The notes: generated by a model not told the origin, from the sequence alone. A DNA stretch of 64,000 nucleotides from Paenibacillus_Z sp042653205 (GCF_042653205.1 NZ_JBHSHY010000018.1:1-64000), one strand, 5' to 3'; shown: positions 26,701 through 34,652, numbered from the stretch's first letter. Numbers and translations are program-made.

Positions 26701-27296
26701 GCGCGATCGACGAATACGAGCGCGTCAAGGAACGCTACACCTTCCTAAACGATCAGAAGAACGATCTCATTGAGGCGAAAACGACGCTTTACCAGGTCAT
26801 CCGCGAGATGGACGACGAGATGAGCCGCCGGTTCAAGAGCACGTTCGAAGCGATCCGCGGGCATTTCGTCGTCGTCTTCGCGAAGCTGTTCGGCGGCGGG
26901 CGCGCCGATCTCATCATGGTGGAGCCCGACCGGGTACTCGACAGCGGCATCGATATCGTCGCGCAACCGCCGGGCAAGAAGCTGCAAAATCTGCAGCTGC
27001 TCTCCGGAGGCGAGCGCGCGCTGACGGCGATCGCCCTGCTGTTCGCCATCCTGCAGGTGAAGCCGGTACCGTTCTGCGTGCTCGACGAAGTCGAAGCGGC
27101 GCTCGACGAAGCGAATGTATCGCGCTTTGCCCAGTATCTGCGCGAATTCTCGGAACTGACCCAATTCATCGTCGTCACGCACCGCAAAGGCACGATGGAG
27201 GAAGCCGACGTGCTCTACGGGGTTACGATGGAAGAAGGCGGCGTCTCCAAGCTCGTGTCCGTCCGGTTGGAGGACGACGAGCCGGTCTCCGCGTAA
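23721..27296 (+). CDS. smc: Chromosome segregation protein SMC
   Basis: This 1191-residue ATPase condenses and segregates chromosomes with ScpA and ScpB. The N-terminal half-nucleotide site carries Walker A GPNGSGKSN. Two long coiled coils (about residues 170-500 and 670-1000) flank the hinge (about 505-660) with GGVEGVHGAVAELV and GGSMTGGS. The C-terminal half-site has signature LSGGERALTA and Walker B FCVLDEVEAALDEAN. The length is standard for Bacillus-type SMC. The start at ATG 23721 follows GAGGTGAAGG. It lies in the conserved rnc-smc-ftsY block. Confidence 0.97.
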   Translation: MFLKRIELAGFKSFADKTELEFVRGITAVVGPNGSGKSNISDSIRWVLGEQSAKSLRGGKMEDIIFAGSDARKAVNFGEVSLTLDNGDGALPLDYNEVTVTRRVHRSGESEYLINKQSCRLRDITELFMDTGIGKEAYSIIGQGRIEEILSTRSEDRRGIFEEASGIVKYKSRKREAQKKLEDTESNLLRIHDLVTELEDQVEPLRVQSEKAIQYKQLRDQLKIAEISMYVHNIESVHKSWTESNARMAKLQEEQLALSTVVSKHDATLEKDRLKLRDLEESLDRLHEAMLQYSEEYEKCEGYGEVLKERKRNLEQNRAQLDASLAAQTERISALTKEEAEFRSKAALLDNELEALRKKLAEEEEQLLGTNASASGDAEESLKGELLDVLSTMAQLRNEIRYATQQEEALQRRMDRLGDEHAKWQEQHTQLTARQMELQSKLETTLADIAKMRNRYITEAEGLQNGQKMLEEAQTALRKWEQKSDALTSRRDTMKEMQDDLDGFMHGVREILKASRRTTGGVEGVHGAVAELVRVPEKVELAIETALGGALQHVVMNDERSARAAIAFLKSRQLGRATFLPLDVIRGRNIPDHDRRTVTGLEGFVGIASELVSCDAKYANIVENLLGNVLISETLEQANRIASRIQYRFRVVTLEGDVVNAGGSMTGGSIQKKGANLLGRQRQIEQLDEEIKATDAQLAKLRDKISDLRKEQSIRNQKVDETRELGEKLRIDEQHLRAELQSVDKEKRILDEQAQLFQADSAGHKTEQQQLSQSAKAAEERLEALTREEARLQDAIRQAEERRKAGESAKEQLQDQLTDLKISLAKTDQEKMSFEDQATRIRSEIGRAKQELSGIRDMLQRQDEELRLHAEESAKQLEQLNALKLKKDGCAEQTDLKRAARAELTRELEQGESETKDQRAQLRSVEDQLRQIEIGVNRLDVELDNLLRKLSEEYELSYELAKERYPVPEDVPALQNEVRDLKRRISGLGEVNLGAIDEYERVKERYTFLNDQKNDLIEAKTTLYQVIREMDDEMSRRFKSTFEAIRGHFVVVFAKLFGGGRADLIMVEPDRVLDSGIDIVAQPPGKKLQNLQLLSGGERALTAIALLFAILQVKPVPFCVLDEVEAALDEANVSRFAQYLREFSELTQFIVVTHRKGTMEEADVLYGVTMEEGGVSKLVSVRLEDDEPVSA

Positions 27297-27333
27297 TCGC
27301 TGCACCCGAACAACCGATTCAGACGTATATAAG

Positions 27334-27375
27334 AAGCCGGAGCCCGCGCCTGCTGCGCCGGGCCCGGCTTTTGCG
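27334..27375 (+). terminator. GC-rich hairpin between smc and ftsY
   Basis: AAGCCGGAGCCCGCGC and GCGCCGGGCCCGGCTT pair with small mismatches and are followed by TTTTGC. Probably a partial terminator; ftsY follows 24 nt later. Confidence 0.6.
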
Positions 27376-27398
27376 AGTAAAGGGATGGAGGTCCAATC

Positions 27399-28403
27399 AT
27401 GAGTTTTTTTAAACGGTTGAAAGAAAGCATCGCCCAGAAGACCGAGGCGGTCACGTCCATTTTCAAGGAAGGCTTGACCAAGACGCGGACCGCGTTCGTC
27501 GGCAAAATCGAAGAGCTGATCCTGCGCCGCAAAAAAATCGACGAAGCGTTTTACGAAGAGCTGGAGGAAATTCTGATCGGCGCCGACGTCGGCGTGAACA
27601 CGGTCATGCAGCTGATCGACGAGCTGCGTGCGGAAGTGAAGAAGCGCAAAATCGAGGAAGCGTCCGAGCTGCAGCCGATTTTATCCGAGAAGCTGGTGGA
27701 GCTGCTGAAAGGACACGCTTCGACGTCGCTGCGCATGGCGGAACAAGGCATGACCGTCATTCTGTTCGTCGGCGTCAACGGCGTCGGCAAGACGACGACG
27801 ATCGGCAAGCTCGCGCATAAATTCAAATCCGAAGGCAAATCCGTCCTGCTGGCGGCGGGCGACACGTTTCGTGCCGGCGCCATCGAACAGCTCGAAGTAT
27901 GGGGCAAGCGCGTCGGCGTCGACGTGATCAAGCAGGAATCCGGCGCGGATCCGGCGGCGGTCATGTACGATGCCGTCCACGCGGCGAAGCAGCGGGGCGT
28001 CGACGTGCTGCTGTGCGATACGGCGGGCCGGCTGCAGAACAAGCATAACCTGATGGAAGAGTTGAACAAGATCTTCCGCGTCATTCAGCGCGAAGTGCCC
28101 AACGCGCCGCACGAGGTGCTGCTCGTGCTCGACGCGACGACCGGCCAGAACGCACTCAGCCAGGCGAAACTGTTCGGCGAGAAGAGCGGCGTGACAGGCC
28201 TCGTGCTTACGAAGCTCGACGGCACGGCGAAGGGCGGCATCGTCATCGCGATTCGCAACGAGCTGGATTTGCCGGTGAAGCTGGTCGGCTTGGGCGAGAA
28301 AATGCAGGATCTGCAGGAATTCGACTCCGAGCAGTTCGTGCACGCGCTGTTCGGCGGACTGCTGCAAGCCGCCGAGGACGAGGCCGAAGCGGGTCGGAAT
28401 TAG
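27399..28403 (+). CDS. ftsY: Signal recognition particle receptor FtsY
   Basis: This 334-residue GTPase is the membrane receptor for the SRP-ribosome complex. The N-terminal N domain starts MSFFKRLKESIAQKTEAV without the long acidic A domain of E. coli, as usual in Firmicutes. The G domain has GVNGVGKTTTIGKLA (G1, about residue 127), GDTFRAGAIEQL, DTAGRLQNKHNLMEEL (G3) and TKLDGTAKGG (G4). ATG 27399 follows GGATGGAGG. It precedes ylxM and ffh. Confidence 0.97.
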   Translation: MSFFKRLKESIAQKTEAVTSIFKEGLTKTRTAFVGKIEELILRRKKIDEAFYEELEEILIGADVGVNTVMQLIDELRAEVKKRKIEEASELQPILSEKLVELLKGHASTSLRMAEQGMTVILFVGVNGVGKTTTIGKLAHKFKSEGKSVLLAAGDTFRAGAIEQLEVWGKRVGVDVIKQESGADPAAVMYDAVHAAKQRGVDVLLCDTAGRLQNKHNLMEELNKIFRVIQREVPNAPHEVLLVLDATTGQNALSQAKLFGEKSGVTGLVLTKLDGTAKGGIVIAIRNELDLPVKLVGLGEKMQDLQEFDSEQFVHALFGGLLQAAEDEAEAGRN

Positions 28404-28420
28404 GTGACAAGGAATCCAGC

Positions 28421-28450
28421 TTGACAGCGCATAGGCCGCTGCGTTATGAT
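28421..28450 (+). promoter_or_regulatory. Sigma-A promoter of ylxM-ffh
   Basis: TTGACA at 28421-28426 and TATGAT at 28445-28450 with an 18-nt spacer. The ylxM start lies 55 nt downstream of the -10. Confidence 0.8.
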
Positions 28451-28505
28451 AGTCGTCGTGGAAATGGTGTAAAGGCATTTGCCTTGACGCAAAGGAGCGG
28501 ATTGC

Positions 28506-28880
28506 ATGAACATGCACGAAACCGACGCCCTGGCGAAAACGAACCGGATCAACATGCTGTTCGACTTTTACGAAACGCTGCTCACGGAAAAACAGCAGAC
28601 GTTTCTGAAATATTATTTTCATGACGATTATTCGCTCGGGGAGATCGCGGCCGAATTCGATATTAGCCGCCAAGCGGTCTACGAGCATGTCAAGCGCGCC
28701 GAAGCCGTGCTCGAGAACTGCGAGAGCAAGCTGCAGCTGCTCGCCAAGCATGAAGCGTCCGAACGTTGGCTGGCTAAGCTCGACGGCGTGGCGGATCGGT
28801 TCGCGGCCAACAGCGACATTCGTGCGGAGCTCCGGGCCATTGCGCAGGGGCTGCGCGGCGAAGGCAGAAGCGTTACATAA
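28506..28880 (+). CDS. ylxM: YlxM-family DNA-binding protein of the SRP operon
   Basis: This 124-residue protein has a sigma-70 region 4-like HTH: LTEKQQTFLKYYFHDDYSL followed by GEIAAEFDISRQAVYEHVKRAE. YlxM family proteins (UPF0122) lie just upstream of ffh in Firmicutes; a streptococcal homologue interacts with SRP and modulates its GTPase activity. AGGAG precedes ATG 28506. The gap of 146 nt to ffh holds a duplicated 41-nt element. Confidence 0.92.
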   Translation: MNMHETDALAKTNRINMLFDFYETLLTEKQQTFLKYYFHDDYSLGEIAAEFDISRQAVYEHVKRAEAVLENCESKLQLLAKHEASERWLAKLDGVADRFAANSDIRAELRAIAQGLRGEGRSVT

Positions 28881-28904
28881 TATTGAGCTTATGCTTTCGA
28901 TATC

Positions 28905-29010
28905 GTTTTACTTGCCATACTGGCAAGGCTTCGCCAACAAAACTTAGCTTAAGCTTACGAAGTAGTTTTGTTTTACTTGCCATACTGGCAAGGCTTCGCC
29001 AACAAAACTT
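28905..29010 (+). repeat. Duplicated 41-nt element abutting the ffh ribosome binding site
   Basis: Two identical 41-nt copies lie at 28905-28945 and 28970-29010, separated by 24 nt. Each can fold as a GTTTT/AAAAC outer stem enclosing CTTGCCA-TAC-TGGCAAG and the mini-hairpin GGC-TTC-GCC. The second copy ends immediately before TTGGGAGGTG, the ffh ribosome binding site. The 24-nt spacer (AGCTTAAGCTTACGAAG...) matches the core of the repeat array before fadD at 45804-46017, so this is a dispersed genomic repeat family and not a local accident. Confidence 0.85.
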
Positions 29011-29026
29011 TTGGGAGGTGACGGTC

Positions 29027-30400
29027 ATGGCATTCGAAGGGTTGTCCAGCAGGCTGCAGAACGTGTTCGGCAAATTGCGCGGCAAAGGGAAAGTGACGGA
29101 GGATGACGTTAACGAGGCGATGCGCGAGGTGCGCTTGGCGCTGCTCGAAGCCGACGTCAACTTCAAGGTCGTCAAGGATTTCATCGCGAAGGTGAAAGAA
29201 CGGGCGATCGGCCTGGAATTGACGAAGAGCTTCACGCCCGGCATGGTCGTCGTCGACATCGTAAATAAAGAGCTGACGGAGCTCATGGGCGGCACGAACA
29301 CGAAGCTCGCCAAAGCGAACAAGCCGCCGACGGTCATTCTCATGGCTGGCTTGCAGGGCGCGGGCAAAACGACCTCGTCCGCCAAGCTCGCCAAGCTGCT
29401 GCTGAAAGAGAAGCATAAGCCGCTCATGATCGCCGGCGATATTTACCGGCCAGCTGCCATCAAGCAGCTGCAAGTGCTAGGCGAGCAGATCGGCGTGCCG
29501 GTCTTTACGCTCGGCGACCAGACGTCGCCGGTCGAGATCGCCCGCCAGGGGCTGCAGCTTGCGAAGGACAACGGACACGACTACGTCATCATCGATACGG
29601 CGGGCCGGCTGCATATCGACGAGGCGCTGATGACGGAGATTCGCGACATCCATGCCGCAACGAAGCCCGATGAAGTACTGCTCGTCGTCGACGCGATGAC
29701 GGGCCAGGAAGCCGTTAACGTCGCCCAGAGCTTCCACAGCCAGCTCGAGCTGACGGGCGTCGTGCTCACGAAGCTTGACGGCGATACGCGCGGCGGCGCT
29801 GCGCTGTCGGTCAAAGCCGTCACCGGTTGCCCAATCAAGTTCGCGGCGACGGGCGAGAAGATCGAACCGCTCGAGCCGTTCCATCCTGAGCGGATGGCGT
29901 CCCGAATTCTCGGCATGGGCGACATGCTGTCGCTGATCGAGAAGGCGCAGACTGCCATCGACGCTGATAAGGCCGCGGAGATGGAGCGCAAGATGCGCAC
30001 GGCGGAATTCACGTTCGAGGATTTCCTCGAGCAGATGGAGCAAGTGCGCAAGCTCGGACCGCTCGACCAATTGCTCGATATGATGCCGGGCATGGGCAAG
30101 ATGAAGGATATGAAAAACTTGAAGGTCGACGAGAAGCAGATCGGCCGAGTCGAGGCGATCGTCAAATCGATGACGAAGGAAGAGAAGCGCAAGCCCGAAA
30201 TTCTCAACCATAGCCGCCGCAAGCGGATCGCGCTCGGCAGCGGCACCTCCGTCGCGGAGGTTAACCGGCTGATCAAGCAATTCGACGATATGAAAAAAAT
30301 GATGAAGCAGTTCTCGTCCATGATGGGGCCGAAAGGACCGAAGGGCGGCTTGAAAGGGCTCAAGGGCATGCTTCCCAAAGGAATGAAATTCCCGTTCTGA
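29027..30400 (+). CDS. ffh: Signal recognition particle protein Ffh
   Basis: This 457-residue GTPase binds signal sequences as they leave the ribosome and delivers them to FtsY. The N domain starts MAFEGLSSRLQNVFGKLRG. The G domain has GLQGAGKTTSSAKLA, GDIYRPAAIKQL, DTAGRLHIDEALM and TKLDGDTRGGAALS. The Met-rich M domain (about residues 300-440) contains SRRKRIALGSGTSVAEVNRL, which binds SRP RNA, and ends in a Gly/Lys-rich tail. The start is ATG 29027 behind GGGAGGTG; an upstream in-frame TTG at 28883 would translate the repeats and is rejected. Confidence 0.97.
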   Translation: MAFEGLSSRLQNVFGKLRGKGKVTEDDVNEAMREVRLALLEADVNFKVVKDFIAKVKERAIGLELTKSFTPGMVVVDIVNKELTELMGGTNTKLAKANKPPTVILMAGLQGAGKTTSSAKLAKLLLKEKHKPLMIAGDIYRPAAIKQLQVLGEQIGVPVFTLGDQTSPVEIARQGLQLAKDNGHDYVIIDTAGRLHIDEALMTEIRDIHAATKPDEVLLVVDAMTGQEAVNVAQSFHSQLELTGVVLTKLDGDTRGGAALSVKAVTGCPIKFAATGEKIEPLEPFHPERMASRILGMGDMLSLIEKAQTAIDADKAAEMERKMRTAEFTFEDFLEQMEQVRKLGPLDQLLDMMPGMGKMKDMKNLKVDEKQIGRVEAIVKSMTKEEKRKPEILNHSRRKRIALGSGTSVAEVNRLIKQFDDMKKMMKQFSSMMGPKGPKGGLKGLKGMLPKGMKFPF

Positions 30401-30448
30401 CCGCATGGTTCCGGGCAGGCGGAAATTCGTTGAAGGAGGTGAATTCTC

Positions 30449-30721
30449 ATGGCAGTACGTATTCGTTTGAAACGCATCGGTGCGCACAAAGCGCCTTTCT
30501 ACCGCGTCGTGGTATCCGATTCCCGTTCCCCGCGTGACGGTCGCTTCATTGAAGAAATCGGGACTTATAATCCGGTAGCTCAACCGGCTCAAGTCAATAT
30601 CGATGAAGAGAAAGCTCTGAAATGGCTCCAAAACGGAGCGCAAGCTTCCGATACGGTCCGCAACCTGCTTTCCAAAGCGGGCGTAATGACGAAGCTTCAC
30701 GAGCTGAAGCTTCAAAAATAA
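30449..30721 (+). CDS. rpsP: 30S ribosomal protein S16
   Basis: This 90-residue protein starts MAVRIRLKRIGAHKAPFYRVVVSD and shows SPRDGRFIEEIGTYNP, diagnostic for S16. GAAGGAGGTGA precedes ATG 30449. It follows ffh by 48 nt, as in Bacillus. Confidence 0.98.
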   Translation: MAVRIRLKRIGAHKAPFYRVVVSDSRSPRDGRFIEEIGTYNPVAQPAQVNIDEEKALKWLQNGAQASDTVRNLLSKAGVMTKLHELKLQK

Positions 30722-30748
30722 CCTACTCGGTGCGGGGGGCCTATTGTG

Positions 30749-30979
30749 ATGAAGGACTTGATTCTTGTCATAGCGAAGGCTTTAGTGGATAACCCGGAGG
30801 ATGTGCGCGTCGACGTGAAAGAAGACGATCGCGGCACCGTTTACCTGCTGTCGGTCAATCCCGGCGACATCGGGAAAGTGATCGGCAAGCAGGGGCGGAT
30901 CGCCAAAGCGCTGAGAACGGTCGTCGCCTCGGCGGCCGTCAAATCGCAGAAGCGCGTCATGGTCGATATCGTTTCGTAG
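30749..30979 (+). CDS. khpA: KH-domain RNA-binding protein KhpA (YlqC)
   Basis: This 76-residue protein is a single KH domain with the RNA-binding loop GKVIGKQGRIAKALR (GxxG as GKQG). In Gram-positive bacteria KhpA pairs with KhpB and affects cell division and elongation. ATG 30749 is chosen; the GTG just before it at 30746 is in frame and equally possible. It lies between rpsP and rimM as in Bacillus, but the ylqD gene normally next to it is absent. Confidence 0.93.
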   Translation: MKDLILVIAKALVDNPEDVRVDVKEDDRGTVYLLSVNPGDIGKVIGKQGRIAKALRTVVASAAVKSQKRVMVDIVS

Positions 30980-30997
30980 CGATCGTGCATCGAGACA

Positions 30998-31026
30998 GGG
31001 CTAGGATGGTGATCCTAGCTCTTTTT
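30998..31026 (+). terminator. Terminator between khpA and rimM
   Basis: GGGCTAGGAT and ATCCTAGCTC pair around GGTG and are followed by TTTTT. A wider pair GCATCGA (30987) / TCGATGC (31027) encloses it, forming a second possible stem that could sequester the U run. It may be an attenuator in front of rimM-trmD. Confidence 0.75.
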
Positions 31027-31060
31027 CGATGCAAAATTCGAAAAAGTCAGGAGACCAAGC

Positions 31061-31579
31061 ATGAATCAACAATGGCTATCGGTCGGGAAGCTCGTCAACA
31101 CCCACGGCATCCGCGGCGAAGTGAAGGTCATCTCCCAGACCGATTTTCCCGAGGAGCGGTTCGCGCCGAAGTCCAGGCTGACGCTCTTGAACGAAGAGAA
31201 CGGGCAGCAAGTGGATGTGGAAGTTCAAAGCGCCAGAGAGCATAAAGGCATGTATTACTTGAAGCTGAAAGGCTACGATAACATCAACGACGTCGAGAAA
31301 TATAAGGGCTGGTCGTTGAAGGTCTCGAAAGAAGAAATGATCGAGCTGGACGAAGGCGAATATTACCACCACCAGATCATCGGCTGCGCCGTCGTGACCG
31401 ACGAGGGCGCGGACCTTGGCGTCATTACGGAAATCTTGGTGCCGGGCGCGAACGACGTGTGGGTTGTTCAGCCGAAGAAGGGTAAGCAGGTGCTCATACC
31501 GGTCATCGACGAGGTCGTGCTGGACGTCGACGTGGCGAACAAGACGGTGAAGGTTCATCTGATGGAAGGGCTGATCTAA
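31061..31579 (+). CDS. rimM: Ribosome maturation factor RimM
   Basis: This 172-residue protein helps assemble the 30S head around S19. The N-terminal beta-barrel starts SVGKLVNTHGIRGEVKV. The middle has GMYYLKLKGYDNINDVEKYKG. The PRC-barrel domain contains YYHHQIIGCAVV and IPVIDEVVLDVDV. AGGAGACC precedes ATG 31061. It is followed after 3 nt by trmD. Confidence 0.96.
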   Translation: MNQQWLSVGKLVNTHGIRGEVKVISQTDFPEERFAPKSRLTLLNEENGQQVDVEVQSAREHKGMYYLKLKGYDNINDVEKYKGWSLKVSKEEMIELDEGEYYHHQIIGCAVVTDEGADLGVITEILVPGANDVWVVQPKKGKQVLIPVIDEVVLDVDVANKTVKVHLMEGLI

Positions 31580-31582
31580 GGC

Positions 31583-32353
31583 ATGCGTATCGACGTCTTA
31601 ACCTTGTTTCCCGAGATGTTCGAAGGCGTCTTCGGCGCCAGCATTCTCGGCAAAGCCCGGGAAAAAGGAATCGTCAGCCTGAATGCGGTTAACTTTCGTG
31701 ATTACGCGAACAATAAGCATAATACGGTGGATGACTACCCTTACGGCGGAGGCGGAGGCATGGTGCTGAAGCCCGAGCCGCTGTTCGCGGCGGTCGAAGA
31801 CCTCATGCCGGAAGACGGACCGAAGCCGCGCGTCGTCCTGCTCTGCCCGCAAGGCGAGCGTTATACGCAGCGGAAGGCCGAAGAGCTGTCGGCAAGCGAG
31901 CATCTGGTGTTCGTATGCGGACATTACGAGGGCTATGACGAACGGATCCGACAGCATCTCGTCACCGACGAAATTTCGGTCGGCGATTATGTGCTCACCG
32001 GCGGCGAGTTGCCGGCCATGGTCGTCATCGACAGCGTCGTCCGCCTGCTGCCCGGCGCGCTCGGCAACGAGAATTCGGCGGTGACGGACTCGTTCAGCAC
32101 CGGATTGCTGGAATATCCCCACTATACGCGCCCGGCGGTTTTCCGGGGCTGGGAGGTGCCGGAGGTGCTGACGTCCGGCCATCATGCCAACGTGGAGACC
32201 TGGCGGCGCCAGCAATCCATTCTGCGTACGTTGGAACGCCGCCCCGAGCTGCTCGAAACCGCGGATTTGAGCAAAAAGGAACGGGTGTGGCTGGCGGAGC
32301 AAATCCGCAACCGCGAGCATCGGGTGCAGTTCGGGGCCGATTCAGAAAAATAA
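31583..32353 (+). CDS. trmD: tRNA (guanine-N1)-methyltransferase TrmD
   Basis: This 256-residue SPOUT methyltransferase makes m1G37 in tRNA. It starts MRIDVLTLFPEMFEGV and shows DDYPYGGGGGMVLKPEP, CGHYEGYDERI and the trefoil-knot stretch ISVGDYVLTGGELPAMV. The C-terminal domain has PEVLTSGHHANVETWRR. It forms a tight unit with rimM. Confidence 0.98.
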   Translation: MRIDVLTLFPEMFEGVFGASILGKAREKGIVSLNAVNFRDYANNKHNTVDDYPYGGGGGMVLKPEPLFAAVEDLMPEDGPKPRVVLLCPQGERYTQRKAEELSASEHLVFVCGHYEGYDERIRQHLVTDEISVGDYVLTGGELPAMVVIDSVVRLLPGALGNENSAVTDSFSTGLLEYPHYTRPAVFRGWEVPEVLTSGHHANVETWRRQQSILRTLERRPELLETADLSKKERVWLAEQIRNREHRVQFGADSEK

Positions 32354-32375
32354 GGAATTTCGACGGGACTTGTTA

Positions 32376-32404
32376 TTGTGTTCTGGGCGGAAATGTGTTA
32401 ACAT
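32376..32404 (+). promoter_or_regulatory. Promoter of rplS
   Basis: TTGTGT at 32376-32381 and TAACAT at 32399-32404 with a 17-nt spacer. It lies just after trmD and would give rplS its own message with a leader of about 100 nt. Confidence 0.6.
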
Positions 32405-32410
32405 ATCTGA

Positions 32411-32515
32411 TGTTGCTTTGTTAACTCGGGCGGTCCGCTATAAGCAATGATCCGGCCTTCTTAGTGAATCCGGTAGCTTATAAGAACGTCTATGGTGGAA
32501 GGAGTTGAAATCCAA
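32411..32515 (+). promoter_or_regulatory. Structured 5' leader of rplS (possible L19 leader)
   Basis: The leader contains TTGCTT (32413) pairing with AAGCAA (32442), with CGG/CCG pairs inside, and a later CTTATAAG palindrome. Firmicute rplS genes often carry an L19-binding leader; I cannot confirm a match to that family by eye. Confidence 0.35.
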
Positions 32516-32857
32516 ATGAACCTTTTGCAAACAATTGCGCAAGAAAATCTTCGTACTGACCTTCCAAGCTTTCGCCCGGGCGACACGCTTAAGGTACACG
32601 TAAAAGTTATCGAGGGATCCCGCGAACGTATCCAGCTGTTCGAAGGCGTCGTCATCAAGCGTCGCGGCGGCGGCATCAGCGCTACTTTTACGGTACGTAA
32701 AATTTCGTACGGCGTTGGCGTAGAAAGAACGTTCCCAGTGAACTCGCCGAAAATTGAGAAGATCGAGGTTGCTCGCCGCGGTAAAGTCCGTCGCGCGAAA
32801 CTGTACTATCTTCGCAATCTTCGCGGCAAAGCTGCGAGAATCAAAGAAATCCGCTAA
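32516..32857 (+). CDS. rplS: 50S ribosomal protein L19
   Basis: This 113-residue protein starts MNLLQTIAQENLRTDLPSF and contains PGDTLKVHVKVIEGSRERIQ and SYGVGVERTFPVNSPKIEKI. ATG 32516 follows GGAAGGAG at about 11 nt. A longer in-frame GTG/ATG at 32492 overlaps that ribosome binding site and is rejected. A clean terminator follows. Confidence 0.98.
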   Translation: MNLLQTIAQENLRTDLPSFRPGDTLKVHVKVIEGSRERIQLFEGVVIKRRGGGISATFTVRKISYGVGVERTFPVNSPKIEKIEVARRGKVRRAKLYYLRNLRGKAARIKEIR

Positions 32858-32873
32858 TGCACACGACAAGAGG

Positions 32874-32900
32874 GGGACTTGCGCAAACAAGTCCCTTTTC
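32874..32900 (+). terminator. Terminator of rplS
   Basis: A perfect 8-bp stem (GGGACTTG / CAAGTCCC) with a CGCAAA loop followed by TTTTCG. Confidence 0.85.
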
Positions 32901-33064
32901 GCTTTTTACGTTTATATTTCGGAAGAAGGCCGGGGGCATACCCGCGGCCAAATCGAGCCGGGCGAAACTTGCCGTGCCGAATATCCGTTTATTTTTTACA
33001 TAGCTGACCATTGTATCGCATCGGCGAGCAAGGCTATTATTCCTGCACAGAAGAGGGTGTAATC

Positions 33065-33766
33065 ATGGACCAACAACATCGCAATGACGAACAGCAAGTC
33101 GAGCAGGAAAGTGTTAAGCCTGAGGAGCATCGGGATGTCGTTGACGGCACGGATGCCCCCGATTCGCCGAACAAGCCTCCGGTCAAGGGCAAGGCGCAGA
33201 AAGAGCTGTTCGAATGGGTCAAGGCGCTGGCCATCGCGGCGATTCTCGTCCTCGTCATTCGTTACTTCCTGTTCGCGCCGTTCATCGTGGACGGGCCTTC
33301 CATGGAACCGAACTTCTACACGGGCGAACGGTTGATCGTCGACAAGGCGATCTACGAGCTGCGCAAGCCGAAGCGCGGAGAAGTCATCGTATTCCACGTG
33401 CCCGAAGAAGGCCGCGACTTCATTAAGCGCGTCATCGGCGTGCCCGGAGATAAAATCAAGTACGAAGACGATAACCTGTACGTTAACGGCAAGCTCGTCG
33501 ATGAGCCGTACTTGAAGGAATCGATCGCGGCCGCGAAGGCCAAGGGCGAGATATTCAACAACAACGGCGGGGAAGAGCGGAACTTCCCGAACTCGAACTT
33601 CGACACGGACGTCGTGCCTCCGGGCCACGTGCTCGCTTTCGGGGACAATCGCCGCAATAGCAAGGACAGCCGGATTATCGGCTTCGTCGACGACAAAGAG
33701 ATCGTTGGACGGGCGGACGTCATTTTTTGGCCGCTCAACAAATTGGCTTTCGTGAAACAAGGATGA
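33065..33766 (+). CDS. lepB: Signal peptidase I
   Basis: This 233-residue membrane protease removes signal peptides of exported proteins. About 45 charged N-terminal residues stay in the cytoplasm, followed by one membrane helix (about residues 52-72). The catalytic Ser 79 is in GPSMEPNF, and the catalytic Lys 121 is in RDFIKRVIGVPGD. The conserved box LAFGDNRRNSKDSR is near the C-terminus. ATG 33065 follows AGAGGGTG; an earlier in-frame start at 33011 has no site. It lies between rplS and rbgA, an insertion relative to the basic Bacillus order, and 13 nt before rbgA. Confidence 0.95.
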   Translation: MDQQHRNDEQQVEQESVKPEEHRDVVDGTDAPDSPNKPPVKGKAQKELFEWVKALAIAAILVLVIRYFLFAPFIVDGPSMEPNFYTGERLIVDKAIYELRKPKRGEVIVFHVPEEGRDFIKRVIGVPGDKIKYEDDNLYVNGKLVDEPYLKESIAAAKAKGEIFNNNGGEERNFPNSNFDTDVVPPGHVLAFGDNRRNSKDSRIIGFVDDKEIVGRADVIFWPLNKLAFVKQG

Positions 33767-33779
33767 GGTGAATGTCGGC

Positions 33780-34652
33780 ATGACGATACAGTGGTTTCCC
33801 GGCCATATGACGAGAGCGAGAAGGGAAATTCAAGAGAAGCTGAAACTGATCGACATCGCGATCGAGCTTCTGGATGCCCGTGTACCGCTTTCGAGCCGGA
33901 ACCCGATGGTGGATGAGATTTTGCACGGCAAACCGCGGCTGATTCTGCTGAACAAGGCGGATTTGGCCGATGCGCGGACGACGGAGCTGTGGCGGGCGTA
34001 TTTTGCCGATTTGGGGTATGCCAGCCTGGCGATCGACGCTTCGACCGGCAGCCGGGTGAATGAAATTCCGGCCAAGGTACGGGAGCTGCTGCACGAGAAG
34101 ATCGCCCGTCAGATCGCCAAAGGCATGACGCCGCGCCCGGTGCGCGGCCTGATCGTCGGCATCCCGAACGTCGGCAAATCGACACTGATCAACCGGCTTG
34201 CCGGCCGGAACATCGCGGCGACCGGGGATCGTCCCGGCGTCACAAAAGGCCAGCAGTGGATTAAGGTCGGCACGGAGATGGAGCTGCTCGATACGCCGGG
34301 GATATTGTGGCCGAAGTTCGAAGACCAGCTCGTTGGCTACAAGTTCGCGATGACCGGGGCGATCAAAGAACAGGTGCTGAACGTGGAGGACGTGGCGTTC
34401 TTCGCGATCAAGTCGCTGGCGGACAGATATTGGGACGCTCTCGCGGAGCGCTTCGGACTGACGGAGCCGCCGCGGGATCCGGAGGATAATCAAGAGCTCG
34501 TGCGCGTCATGGAAGACATCGGGCGCAAGCGGGGCTGTCTCGTCAGCGGCGGACGCGTCGATCTGGAGAAAGCGTCGGGCATTATCTTGCGCGAGCTGCG
34601 CGCGGGGAATTTGGGCCGCATTACGCTCGAGTCGCCGGAGGATGCGCGTTAA
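33780..34652 (+). CDS. rbgA: Ribosome biogenesis GTPase RbgA (YlqF)
   Basis: This 290-residue circularly permuted GTPase is needed for late assembly of the 50S subunit. The motif order is G4 NKAD (58-61), G1 GIPNVGKST (127-135), then DRPGVTKGQQ (G2) and DTPG (171-174), which is diagnostic of permutation. The N-terminus IQWFPGHMTRARREI includes the conserved HM. The C-terminal part is the ANTAR-like RNA-binding domain. ATG 33780 is preferred to GTG 33768 because GAGGTG lies at the latter position. Confidence 0.96.
   Translation: MTIQWFPGHMTRARREIQEKLKLIDIAIELLDARVPLSSRNPMVDEILHGKPRLILLNKADLADARTTELWRAYFADLGYASLAIDASTGSRVNEIPAKVRELLHEKIARQIAKGMTPRPVRGLIVGIPNVGKSTLINRLAGRNIAATGDRPGVTKGQQWIKVGTEMELLDTPGILWPKFEDQLVGYKFAMTGAIKEQVLNVEDVAFFAIKSLADRYWDALAERFGLTEPPRDPEDNQELVRVMEDIGRKRGCLVSGGRVDLEKASGIILRELRAGNLGRITLESPEDAR

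Noticed and set aside
28905..29010. Possible CRISPR array
   Set aside because: Only two copies with a 24-nt linker that itself belongs to a dispersed repeat; no cas genes nearby.
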